Source of the DNA: Macrocystis pyrifera
Taxonomy: Eukaryota > Sar > Phaeophyceae > Laminariales > Laminariaceae
Direction of reading: 5' to 3'
NCBI GenBank assembly: GCA_031763025.1
Contig: JASSKH010000003.1
Location: 10,178,734-10,242,733 of the forward strand
Length of the DNA stretch: 64,000 nucleotides
The position numbers and the translations under genes are program-made. The first letter of the stretch is position 1, and each line of letters begins with the position of its first letter. Of the stretch, positions 28,141-40,730 are shown piece by piece. Under the pieces are notes generated by a model that worked only from the letters and a program-made list of their open reading frames with translations, searched no databases and had not been told where the DNA came from.

Positions 28141-31100
28141 TAGAAATTACAAAACAAAACCTTGATCATAACGTCGAGTAAGATTCTGCTGTACGCTGTC
28201 AAGGACAACTTCGCCACAACCCACAGCACCGCTGGGGTTAAGGAGCTCTGTCTAGTGTAGTCCATTTCGTGGATCATAAGCCTCAGTGACTCTGAGCAAC
28301 AGCGGCATAGAAGTTAACTCCCGATAAGCGTTCTGCTATCTGATAAAGGAGCGCTGAACTTCGACAAATTTCCAAGAGGACCGTCGGCCCCAGAGAGATT
28401 ATTTGAAAGTCGTTACTACAGCGGCATAGAAGTTAACTCCCGATAAGCTTTCTGCTATCTGTGAAAGGAGCGCTGAACTTCGATAAAATTCCAAGAGGAC
28501 CATCGGCCCCAGAGAATTGTTTTTTATATAGTCGTCACTTCCACAGTGGCGCAGAAGCAAACTCCTGACAAGCGTGATAGCTGTCTGCCAAAGGAGTCCC
28601 TGACTTCACCATTTTCTGACAGGACCATCCATTGCGGAGGAGCCTAGAAAATACAAAACAAAACCTCGATCAACACGTCGAGTAAGATTCTGCTGTACGC
28701 TGTCAAGGACAACTTCGCCACAACCCACAGCACCGCTGGGGTTAAGGAGCTCTGTCTAGTATAGTCCATTTCGTGGATCATAAGCCTCAGTGACTCTGAG
28801 CAACAGCGGCAAAGAAGTTAACTCCCGATAAGCGTTCTGCTATCTGATAAAGGAGCGCTGAACTTCGACAAATTTCCAAGAGGACCGTCGGCCCCAGAGA
28901 GATTATATGAAAGTCGTTACTACGGCGGCATAGAAGTTAACTCCCGATAAGCTTTCTGCTATCTGTGAAAGGAGCGCTGAACTTCGATACAATTCCAAGA
29001 GGACCATCGGCCCCAGAGAATTGTTTTTTTATATAGTCGTCACTTCCACAGTGGCGCAGAAGCAAACTCCTGACAAGCGTGATAGCTGTCTGCCAAAGGA
29101 GTCCCTGACTTCACCATTTTCTGACAGGACCATCCATTGCGGAGGAGCCTAGAAAATAAAAAAAATCTCGATCAACACGTCGAGTAAGATTCTGCTGTAC
29201 GCTGTCAAGGACAACTTCGCCACAACCCACAGCACCGCTGGGGTTAAGGAGCTCTGTCTAGTATAGTCCATTTCGTGGATCATAAGCCTCAGTGACTCTG
29301 AGCAACAGCGGCAAAGAAGTTAACTCCCGATAAGCGTTCTGCTATCTGATAAAGGAGCGCTGAACTTCGACAAATTTCCAAGAGGACCGTCGGCCCCAGA
29401 GAGATTATATGAAAGTCGTTACTACGGCGGCATAGAAGTTAACTCCCGATAAGCTTTCTGCTATCTGTGAAAGGAGCGCTGAACTTCGATAAAATTCCAA
29501 GAGGACCATCGGTCCCAGAGAAGATTTTTTTTTATATAGTCGTCACTTCCACAGTGGCGCAGAAGCAAACTCCTGACAAGCGTGATAGCTGTCTGCCAAA
29601 GGAGTCCCTGACTTCACCATTTTCTGACAGGACCATCCATTGCGGAGGAACCTAGAAAATACAAAACAAAACCTCGATCAACACGTCGAGTAAGATTCTG
29701 CTGTACGCTGTCAAGGACAACTTCGCCACAACCCACAGCACCGCTGGGGTTAAGGAGCTCTGTCTAGTGTAGTCCATTTCGTGGATCATAAGCCTCAGTG
29801 ACTCTGAGCAACAGCGGCATAGAAGTTAACTCCCGATAAGCGTTCTGCTATCTGATAAAGGAGAGCTGAACTTCGACAAATTTCCAAGAGGACCGTCGGC
29901 CCCAGAGAGATTATTTGAAAGTCGTTACTACAGCGGCATAGAAGTTAACTCCCGATAAGCTTTCTGCTATCTGTGAAAGGAGCGCTGAACTTCGATAAAA
30001 TTCCAAGAGGACCATCGGCCCCAGAGAATTGTTTTTTATATAGTCGTCACTTCCACAGTGGCGCAGAAGCAAACTCCTGACAAGCGTGATAGCTGTCTGC
30101 CAAAGGAGTCCCTGACTTCACCATTTTCTGACAGGACCATCCATTGCGGAGGAGCCTAGAAAATACAAAACAAAACCTCGATCAACACGTCGAGTAAGAT
30201 TCTGCTGTACGCTGTCAAGGACAACTTCGCCACAACCCACAGCACCGCTGGGGTTAAGGAGCTCTGTCTAGTGTAGTCCATTTCGTGGATCATAAGCCTC
30301 AGTGACTCTGAGCAACAGCGGCATAGAAGACAACTCCCGATAAGCGTTCTGCTATCTGATAAAGGAGCGCTGAACTTCGACAAATTTCCAAGAGGACCGT
30401 CGGCCCCAGAGAGATTATATGAAAGTCGTTACTACGCCGGCATAGAAGTTAACTCCCGATAAGCTTTCTGCTATCTGTGAAAGGAGCGCTGAACTTCGAT
30501 AAAATTCCAAGAGGACCATCGGCCCCAGAGAATTGTTTTTTATATAGTCGTCACTTCCACAGTGGCGCAGAAGCAAACTCCTGACAAGCGTGATAGCTGT
30601 CTGCCAAAGGAGTCCCTGACTTCACCATTTTCTGACAGGACCATCCATTGCGGAGGAGCCTAGAAAATAAAAAAAACCTCGATCAACACGTCGAGTAAGA
30701 TTCTGCTGTACGCTGTCAAGGACAACTTCGCCACAACCCACAGCACCGCTGGGGTTAAGGAGCTCTGTCTAGTATAGTCCATTTCGTGGATCATAAGCCT
30801 CAGTGACTCTGAGCAACAGCGGCAAAGAAGTTAACTCCCGATAAGCGTTCTGCTATCTGATAAAGGAGCGCTGAACTTCGACAAATTTCCAAGAGGACCG
30901 TCGGCCCCAGAGAGATTATATGAAAGTCGTTACTACGGCGGCATAGAAGTTAACTCCCGATAAGCTTTCTGCTATCTGTGAAAGGAGCGCTGAACTTCGA
31001 TAAAATTCCAAGAGGACCATCGGTCCCAGAGAATTGTTTTTTATATAGTCGTCACTTCCACAGTGGCGCAGAAGCAAACTCCTGACAAGCGTGATAGCTG

Positions 31101-32170
31101 TCTGCCAAAGGAGTCCCTGACTTCACCATTTTCTGACAGGACCATCCATTGCGGAGGAACCTAGAAAATACAAAACAAAACCTCGATCAACACGTCGAGT
31201 AAGATTCTGCTGTACGCTGTCAAGGACAACTTCGCCACAACCCACAGCACCGCTGGGGTTAAGGAGCTCTGTCTAGTGTAGTCCATTTCGTGGATCATAA
31301 GCCTCAGTGACTCTGAGCAACAGCGGCATAGAAGTTAACTCCCGATAAGCGTTCTGCTATCTGATAAAGGAGCGCTGAACTTCGACAAATTTCCAAGAGG
31401 ACCGTCGGCCCCAGAGAGATTATTTGAAAGTCGTTACTACAGCGGCATAGAAGTTAACTCCCGATAAGCTTTCTGCTATCTGTGAAAGGAGCGCTGAACT
31501 TCGATAAAATTCCAAGAGGACCATCGGCCCCAGAGAATTGTTTTTTTATATAGTCGTCACTTCCACAGTGGCGCAGAAGCAAACTCCTGACAAGCGTGAT
31601 AGCTGTCTGCCAAAGGAGTCCCTGACTTCACCATTTTCTGACAGGACCATCCATTGCGGAGGAGCCTAGAAAATACAAAACAAAACCTCGATCAACACGT
31701 CGAGTAAGATTCTGCTGTACGCTGTCAAGGACAACTTCGCCACAACCCACAGCACCGCTGGGGTTAAGGAGCTCTGTCTAGTGTAGTCCATTTCGTGGAT
31801 CATAAGCCTCAGTGACTCTGAGCAACAGCGGCATAGAAGACAACTCCCGATAAGCGTTCTGCTATCTGATAAAGGAGCGCTGAACTTCGACAAATTTCCA
31901 AGAGGACCGTCGGCCCCAGAGAGATTATATGAAAGTCGTTACTGCGGCGGCATAGAAGTTAACTCCCGATAAGCTTTCTGCTATCTGTGAAAGGAGCGCT
32001 GAACTTCGATAAAATTCCAAGAGGACCATCGGTCCCAGAGAATTGTTTTTTATATAGTCGTCACTTCCACAGTGGCGCAGAAGCAAACTCCTGACAAGCG
32101 TGATAGCTGTCTGCCAAAGGAGTCCCTGACTTCACCATTTTCTGACAGGACCATCCATTGCGGAGGAACC
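28141..32170. repeat. 4.03-kb octamer higher-order repeat, copy 2
   Basis: This copy carries all markers of the previous one in the same order, about 4,029 bp downstream. Confidence 0.9.
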
Positions 32171-33960
32171 TAGAAATTACAAAACAAAACCTTGATCATA
32201 ACGTCGAGTAAGATTCTGCTGTACGCTGTCAAGGACAACTTCGCCACAACCCACAGCACCGCTGGGGTTAAGGAGCTCTGTCTAGTGTAGTCCATTTCGT
32301 GGATCATAAGCCTCAGTGACTCTGAGCAACAGCGGCATAGAAGTTAACTCCCGATAAGCGTTCTGCTATCTGATAAAGGAGCGCTGAACTTCGACAAATT
32401 TCCAAGAGGACCGTCGGCCCCAGAGAGATTATTTGAAAGTCGTTACTACAGCGGCATAGAAGTTAACTCCCGATAAGCTTTCTGCTATCTGTGAAAGGAG
32501 CGCTGAACTTCGATAAAATTCCAAGAGGACCATCGGCCCCAGAGAATTGTTTTTTATATAGTCGTCACTTCCACAGTGGCGCAGAAGCAAACTCCTGACA
32601 AGCGTGATAGCTGTCTGCCAAAGGAGTCCCTGACTTCACCATTTTCTGACAGGACCATCCATTGCGGAGGAGCCTAGAAAATACAAAACAAAACCTCGAT
32701 CAACACGTCGAGTAAGATTCTGCTGTACGCTGTCAAGGACAACTTCGCCACAACCCACAGCACCGCTGGGGTTAAGGAGCTCTGTCTAGTATAGTCCATT
32801 TCGTGGATCATAAGCCTCAGTGACTCTGAGCAACAGCGGCAAAGAAGTTAACTCCCGATAAGCGTTCTGCTATCTGATAAAGGAGCGCTGAACTTCGACA
32901 AATTTCCAAGAGGACCGTCGGCCCCAGAGAGATTATATGAAAGTCGTTACTACGGCGGCATAGAAGTTAACTCCCGATAAGCTTTCTGCTATCTGTGAAA
33001 GGAGCGCTGAACTTCGATACAATTCCAAGAGGACCATCGGCCCCAGAGAATTGTTTTTTTTATATAGTCGTCACTTCCACAGTGGCGCAGAAGCAAACTC
33101 CTGACAAGCGTGATAGCTGTCTGCCAAAGGAGTCCCTGACTTCACCATTTTCTGACAGGACCATCCATTGCGGAGGAGCCTAGAAAAAAAAAAAAATCTC
33201 GATCAACACGTCGAGTAAGATTCTGCTGTACGCTGTCAAGGACAACTTCGCCACAACCCACAGCACCGCTGGGGTTAAGGAGCTCTGTCTAGTATAGTCC
33301 ATTTCGTGGATCATAAGCCTCAGTGACTCTGAGCAACAGCGGCAAAGAAGTTAACTCCCGATAAGCGTTCTGCTATCTGATAAAGGAGCGCTGAACTTCG
33401 ACAAATTTCCAAGAGGACCGTCGGCCCCAGAGAGATTATATGAAAGTCGTTACTACGGCGGCATAGAAGTTAACTCCCGATAAGCTTTCTGCTATCTGTG
33501 AAAGGAGCGCTGAACTTCGATAAAATTCCAAGAGGACCATCGGTCCCAGAGAATTGTTTTTTATATAGTCGTCACTTCCACAGTGGCGCAGAAGCAAACT
33601 CCTGACAAGCGTGATAGCTGTCTGCCAAAGGAGTCCCTGACTTCACCATTTTCTGACAGGACCATCCATTGCGGAGGAACCTAGAAAATACAAAACAAAA
33701 CCTCGATCAACACGTCGAGTAAGATTCTGCTGTACGCTGTCAAGGACAACTTCGCCACAACCCACAGCACCGCTGGGGTTAAGGAGCTCTGTCTAGTGTA
33801 GTCCATTTCGTGGATCATAAGCCTCAGTGACTCTGAGCAACAGCGGCATAGAAGTTAACTCCCGATAAGCGTTCTGCTATCTGATAAAGGAGCGCTGAAC
33901 TTCGACAAATTTCCAAGAGGACCGTCGGCCCCAGAGAGATTATTTGAAAGTCGTTACTAC
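32171..33960. repeat. 4.03-kb octamer higher-order repeat, partial copy 3
   Basis: The third copy follows the second through the TAGAAATTAC unit, the GATACAATTCC variant (28986 and 33016) and the AAATCTCGATC variant (29164 and 33194), then changes near 33960 to the unit types of the right-hand domain. Confidence 0.85.
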
Positions 33961-36900
33961 GGCGGCATAGAAGTTAACTCCCGATAAGCTTTCTGCTATT
34001 TGTGAAAGGAGCGCTGAACTTCGATAAAATTCCAAGAGGACCATCGGCCCCAGAGAATTGTTTTTTATATAGTCGTCACTTCCACAGTGGCGCAGAAGCA
34101 AACTCCTGACAAGCGTGATAGCTGTCTGCCAAAGGAGTCCCTGACTTCACCATTCTCTGACAGGACCATCCATTGCGGAGGAGCCTAGAAAATCAAAAAA
34201 AACCTCGATCAACACGTCGAGTAAGATTCTGCTGTACGCTGTCAAGGACAACTTCGCCACAACCCACAGCACCGCTGGGGTTAAGGAGCTCTGTCTAGTA
34301 TAGTCCATTTCGTGGATCATAAGCCTCAGTGACTCTGAGCAACAGCGGCATAGAAGTCAACTCCCGATAAGCGTTCTGCTATCTGATAAAGGAGCGCTGA
34401 ACTTCGACAAATTTCCAAGAGGACCGTCGGCCCCAGAGAGATTATATGAAAGTCGTTACTACGGCGGCATAGAAGTTAACTCCCGATAAGCTTTCTGCTA
34501 TCTGTGAAAGGAGCGCTGAACTTCGATAAAATTCCAAGAGGACCATCGGTCCCAGAGAATTGTTTTTATATAGTCGTCACTTCCACAGTGGCGCAGAAGC
34601 AAACTCCTGACAAGCGTGATAGCTGTCTGCCAAAGGAGTGCCCGACTTCACCATTTTCTGACAGGACCATCCATTGCGGAGGAACCTAGAAAATACAAAA
34701 CAAAACTCGATCATAACGTCGAGTAAGATTGTGCTGTACGCTGTCAAGCACGACTTCGCCACAACCCACAGCACCGCTGGGGTTAAGGAGCTCTGTCTAG
34801 TGTAGTCCATTTCGTGGATCATAAGCCTCAGTGACTCTGAGCAAGAGCGGCATAGAAGTCAACTCCCGATAAGCGTTCTGCTATCTGATAAAGGAGAGCT
34901 GAACTTCGACAAATTTCCAAGAGGACCGTCGGCCCCAGAGAGATTATTTGAAAGTCGTTACTACGGCGGCATAGAAGTTAACTCCCGATAAGCTTTCTGC
35001 TATCTGTGAAAGGAGCGCTGAACTTCGATAAAATTCCAAGAGGACCATCGGCCTCAGAGAATGGTTTTTTTTTTTATATAGTCGTCACTTCCACAGTGGC
35101 GCAGAAGCAAACTCCTGACAAGCGTGATAGCTGTCTGCCAAAGGAGTCCCTGACTTCACCATTTTCTGACAGGACCATCCATTGCGGAGGAACCTAGAAA
35201 ATAAAAAAAAACCTCGATCAACACGTCGAGTAAGATTCTGCTGTACGCTGTCAAGGACAACTTCGCCACAACCCACAGCACCGCTGGGGTTAAGGAGCTC
35301 TGTCTAGTATAGTCCATTTCGTGGATCATAAGCCTCAGTGACTCTGAGCAACAGCGGCATAGAAGTTAACTCCCGATAAGCGTTCTGCTATCTGATAATA
35401 GAGCGCCGAACTTCGACAAATTTCCAAGGGGACCGTCGGCCCCAGAGAGATTATTTGAAAGTCGTTACTACAGCGGCATAGAAGTTAACTCCCGATAAGC
35501 TTTCTGCTATCTGTGAAAGGAGCGCTGAACTTCGATAAAATTCCAAGAGGACCATCGGCCCCAGAGAATTGTTTTTAGATATAGTGGTCACTTCAACAGT
35601 GGCGCAGAAGCAAACTCCTGACAAGCGTGATAGCTGTCTGCCAAAGGAGTCCCCGACTTCACCATTTTCTGACAGGACCATCCATTGCGGAGGAGCCTAG
35701 AAAATAAAAAAAACCTCGATCAACACGTCGAGTAAGATTCTGCTGTACGCTGTCAAGGACAACTTCGCCACAACCCACAGCACCGCTGGGGTTAAGGAGC
35801 TCTGTCTAGTGTAGTCCATTTCGTGGATCATAAGCCTCAGTGACTCTGAGCAACAGCGGCATAGAAGTTAACTCCCGATAAGCGTTCTGCTATCTGATAA
35901 AGGAGCGCTGAACTTCGACAAATTTCCAAGAGGACCGTCGGCCCCAGAGAGATTATTTGAAAGTCGTTACTACGGCGGCATAGAAGTTAACTCCCGATAA
36001 GCTTTCTGCTATCTGTGAAAGGAGCGCTGAACTTCGATAAAATTCCAAGAGGACCATCGGCCCCAGAGAATTGTTTTTTATATAGTCGTCACTTCCACAG
36101 TGGCGCAGAAGCAAACTCCTGACAAGCGTGATAGCTGTCTGCCAAAGGAGTCCCTGACTTCACCATTTTCTGACAGGACCATCCATTGCGGAGGAGCCTA
36201 GAAAATAAAAAAAACCTCGATCAACACGTCGAGTAAGATTCTGCTGTACGCTGTCAAGGACAACTTCGCCACAACCCACAGCACCGCTGGGATTAAGGAG
36301 CTCTGTCTAGTATAGTCCATTTCGTGGATCATAAGCCTCAGTGACTCTGAGCAACAGCGGCAAAGAAGTCAACTCCCGATAAGCGTTCTGCTATCTGATA
36401 AAGGAGAGCTGAACTTCGACAAATTTCCAAGAGGACCGTCGGCCCCAGAGAGATTATTTGAAAGTCGTTACTACGGCGGCATAGAAGTTAACTCCCGATA
36501 AGCTTTCTGCTATCTGTGAAAGGAGCGCTGAACTTCGATAAAATTCCAAGAGGACCATCGGCCCCAGAGGATTGTTTTTTAGATATAGTGGTCACTTCAA
36601 CAGTGGCGCAGAAGCAAACTCCTGACAAGCGTGATAGCTGTCTGCCAAAGGAGTCCCCGACTTCACCATTTTCTGACAGGACCATCCATTGCGGAGGAGC
36701 CTAGAAAATAAAAAAAACCTCGATCAACACGTCGAGTAAGATTCTGCTGTACGCTGTCAAGGACAACTTCGCCACAACCCACAGCACCGCTGGGGTTAAG
36801 GAGCTCTGTCTAGTATAGTCCATTTCGTGGATCATAAGCCTCAGTGACTCTGAGCAACAGCGGCATAGAAGTCAACTCCCGATAAGCGTTCTGCTATCTG

Positions 36901-37199
36901 ATAAAGGAGAGCTGAACTTCGACAAATTTCCAAGAGGACCGTCGGCCCCAGAGAGATTATTTGAAAGTCGTTACTACGGCGGCATAGAAGTTAACTCCCG
37001 ATAAGCTTTCTGCTATCTGTGAAAGGAGCGCTGAACTTCGATAAAATTCCAAGAGGACCATCGGCCTCAGAGAATTGTTTTTTATATAGTCGTCACTTCC
37101 ACAGTGGCGCAGAAGCAAACTCCTGACAAGCGTGATAGCTGTCTGCCAAAGGAGTCCCTGACTTCACCATTTTCTGACAGGACCATCCATTGCGGAGGA

Positions 37200-40100
37200 A
37201 CCTAGAAAATACAAAACAAAACTCGATCATAACGTCGAGTAAGATTGTGCTGTACGCTGTCAAGGACGACTTCGCCACAACCCACAGCACCGCTGGGGTT
37301 AAGGAGCTCTGTCTAGTGTAGTCCATTTCGTGGATCATAAGCCTCAGTGACTCTGAGCAACAGCGGCATAGAAGTCAACTCCCGATAAGCGTTCTGCTAT
37401 CTGATAAAGGAGAGCTGAACTTCGACAAATTTCCAAGAGGACCGTCGGCCCCAGAGAGATTATTTGAAAGTCGTTACTACGGCGGCATAGAAGTTAACTC
37501 CCGATAAGCTTTCTGCTATCTGTGAAAGGAGCGCTGAACTTCGATAAAATTCCAAGAGGACCATCGGCCCCAGAGAATTGTTTTTTATATAGTCGTCACT
37601 TCCACAGTGGCGCAGAAGCAAACTCCTGACAAGCGTGATAGCTGTCTGCCAAAGGAGTCCCTGACTTCACCATTTTCTGACAGGACCATCCATTGCGGAG
37701 GAGCCTAGAAAATAAAAAAAAACCTCGATCAACACGTCGAGTAAGATTCTGCTGTACGCTGTCAAGGACAACTTCGCCACAACCCACAGCACCGCTGGGA
37801 TTAAGGAGCTCTGTCTAGTATAGTCCATTTCGTGGATCATAAGCCTCAGTGACTCTGAGCAACAGCGGCAAAGAAGTCAACTCCCGATAAGCGTTCTGCT
37901 ATCTGATAAAGGAGAGCTGAACTTCGACAAATTTCCAAGAGGACCGTCGGCCCCAGAGAGATTATATGAAAGTCGTTACTACGGCGGCATAGAAGTTAAC
38001 TCCCGATAAGCTTTTCTGCTATCTGTGAAAGGAGCGCTGAACTTCGATAAAATTCCAAGAGGACCATCGGTCCCAGAGAATTGTTTTTTATATAGTCGTC
38101 ACTTCCACAGTGGCGCAGAAGCAAACTCCTGACAAGCGTGATAGCTGTCTGCCAAAGGAGTCCCTGACTTCACCATTTCCTGACAGGACCATCCATTGCG
38201 GAGGAACCTAGAAAATACAAAACAAAACTCGATCATAACGTCGAGTAAGATTGTGCTGTACGCTGTCAAGCACGACTTCGCCACAACCCACAGCACCGCT
38301 GGGGTTAAGGAGCTCTGTCTAGTGTAGTCCATTTCGTGGATCATAAGCCTCAGTGACTCTGAGCAACAGCGGCATAGAAGTTAACTCCCGATAAGCGTTC
38401 TGCTATCTGATAAAGGAGAGCTGAACTTCGACAAATTTCCAAGAGGACCGTCGGCCCCAGAGAGATTATTTGAAAGTCGTTACTACGGCGGCATAGAAGT
38501 TAACTCCCGATAAGCTTTCTGCTATCTGTGAAAGGAGCGCTGAACTTCGATAAAATTCCAAGAGGACCATCGGCCCCAGAGAATTGTTTTTTATATAGTC
38601 GTCACTTCCACAGTGGCGCAGAAGCAAACTCCTGACAAGCGTGATAGCTGTCTGCCAAAGGAGTCCCTGACTTCACCATTTTCTGACAGGACCATCCATT
38701 GCGGAGGAGCCTAGAAAAAATAAAAAAAACCTCGATCAACACGTCGAGTAAGATTCTGCTGTACGCTGTCAAGGACAACTTCGCCACAACCCACAGCACC
38801 GCTGGGGTTAAGGAGCTCTGTCTAGTGTAGTCCATTTCGTGGATCATAAGCCTCAGTGACTCTGAGCAACAGCGGCATAGAAGTCAACTCCCGATAAGCG
38901 TTCTGCTATCTGATAAAGGAGAGCTGAACTTCGACAAATTTCCAAGAGGACCGTCGGCCCCAGAGAGATTATTTGAAAGTCGTTACTACGGCGGCATAGA
39001 AGTTAACTCCCGATAAGCTTTCTGCTATCTGTGAAAGGAGCGCTGAACTTCGATAAAATTCCAAGAGGACCATCGGCCTCAGAGAATTGTTTTTTATATA
39101 GTCGTCACTTCCACAGTGGCGCAGAAGCAAACTCCTGACAAGCGTGATAGCTGTCTGCCAAAGGAGTCCCTGACTTCACCATTTTCTGACAGGACCATCC
39201 ATTGCGGAGGAACCTAGAAAATACAAAAAAAAACTCGATCATAACGTCGAGTAAGATTGTGCTGTACGCTGTCAAGCACGACTTCGCCACAACCCACAGC
39301 ACCGCTGGGGTTAAGGAGCTCTGTCTAGTGTAGTCCATTTCGTGGATCATAAGCCTCAGTGACTCTGAGCAACAGCGGCATAGAAGTCAACTCCCGATAA
39401 GCGTTCTGCTATCTGATAAAGGAGAGCTGAACTTCGACAAATTTCCAAGAGGACCGTCGGCCCCAGAGAGATTATTTGAAAGTCGTTACTACGGCGGCAT
39501 AGAAGTTAACTCCCGATAAGCTTTCTGCTATCTGTGAAAGGAGCGCTGAACTTCGATAAAATTCCAAGAGGACCATCGGCCCCAGAGAATTGTTTTTTAT
39601 ATAGTCGTCACTTCCACAGTGGCGCAGAAGCAAACTCCTGACAAGCGTGATAGCTGTCTGCCAAAGGAGTCCCTGACTTCACCATTTTCTGACAGGACCA
39701 TCCATTGCGGAGGAGCCTAGAAAATAAAAAAAACCTCGATCAACACGTCGAGTAAGATTCTGCTGTACGCTGTCAAGGACAACTTCGCCACAACCCACAG
39801 CACCGCTGGGATTAAGGAGCTCTGTCTAGTATAGTCCATTTCGTGGATCATAAGCCTCAGTGACTCTGAGCAACAGCGGCAAAGAAGTCAACTCCCGATA
39901 AGCGTTCTGCTATCTGATAAAGGAGAGCTGAACTTCGACAAATTTCCAAGAGGACCGTCGGCCCCAGAGAGATTATTTGAAAGTCGTTACTACGGCGGCA
40001 TAGAAGTTAACTCCCGATAAGCTTTCTGCTATCTGTGAAAGGAGCGCTGAACTTCGATAAAATTCCAAGAGGACCATCGGCCCCAGAGAATTGTTTTTTA

Positions 40101-40730
40101 TATAGTCGTCACTTCCACAGTGGCGCAGAAGCAAACTCCTGACAAGCGTGATAGCTGTCTGCCAAAGGAGTCCCTGACTTCACCATTTTCTGACAGGACC
40201 ATCCATTGCGGAGGAACCTAGAAAATACAAAACAAAACTCGATCTTAACGTCGAGTAAGATTGTGCTGTACGCTGTCAAGCACGACTTCGCCACAACCCA
40301 CAGCACCGCTGGGGTTAAGGAGCTCTGTCTAGTGTAGTCCATTTCGTGGATCATAAGCCTCAGTGACTCTGAGCAACAGCGGCATAGAAGTTAACTCCCG
40401 ATAAGCGTTCTGCTATCTGATAAAGGAGCGCTGAACTTCGACAAATTTCCAAGAGGACCGTCGGCCCCAGAGAGATTATTTGAAAGTCGTTACTACGGCG
40501 GCATAGAAGTTAACTCCCGATAAGCTTTCTGCTATCTGTGAAAGGAGCGCTGAACTTCGATAAAATTCCAAGAGGACCATCGGCCCCAGAGAATTGTTTT
40601 TTATATAGTCGTCACTTCCACAGTGGCGCAGAAGCAAACTCCTGACAAGCGTGATAGCTGTCTGCCAAAGGAGTCCCTGACTTCACCATTTTCTGACAGG
40701 ACCATCCATTGCGGAGGAGCCTAGAAAATA
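37200..40730. repeat. 1.0-kb dimer higher-order repeat domain
   Basis: Units with AAGATTGTGCTGTACGCTG and CAAGCACGAC (37250 has CAAGGACGAC) alternate with units having GGAGCCTAG and TATAGTCC, giving a dimer of about 1,006 bp (37.24, 38.25, 39.25 and 40.26 kb). A further copy of the first type is at 34.72 kb. The pair of variants CTGATAATAGAGCGCCGAAC at 35391 and 41422 shows another duplication, 6.03 kb apart. Confidence 0.8.
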
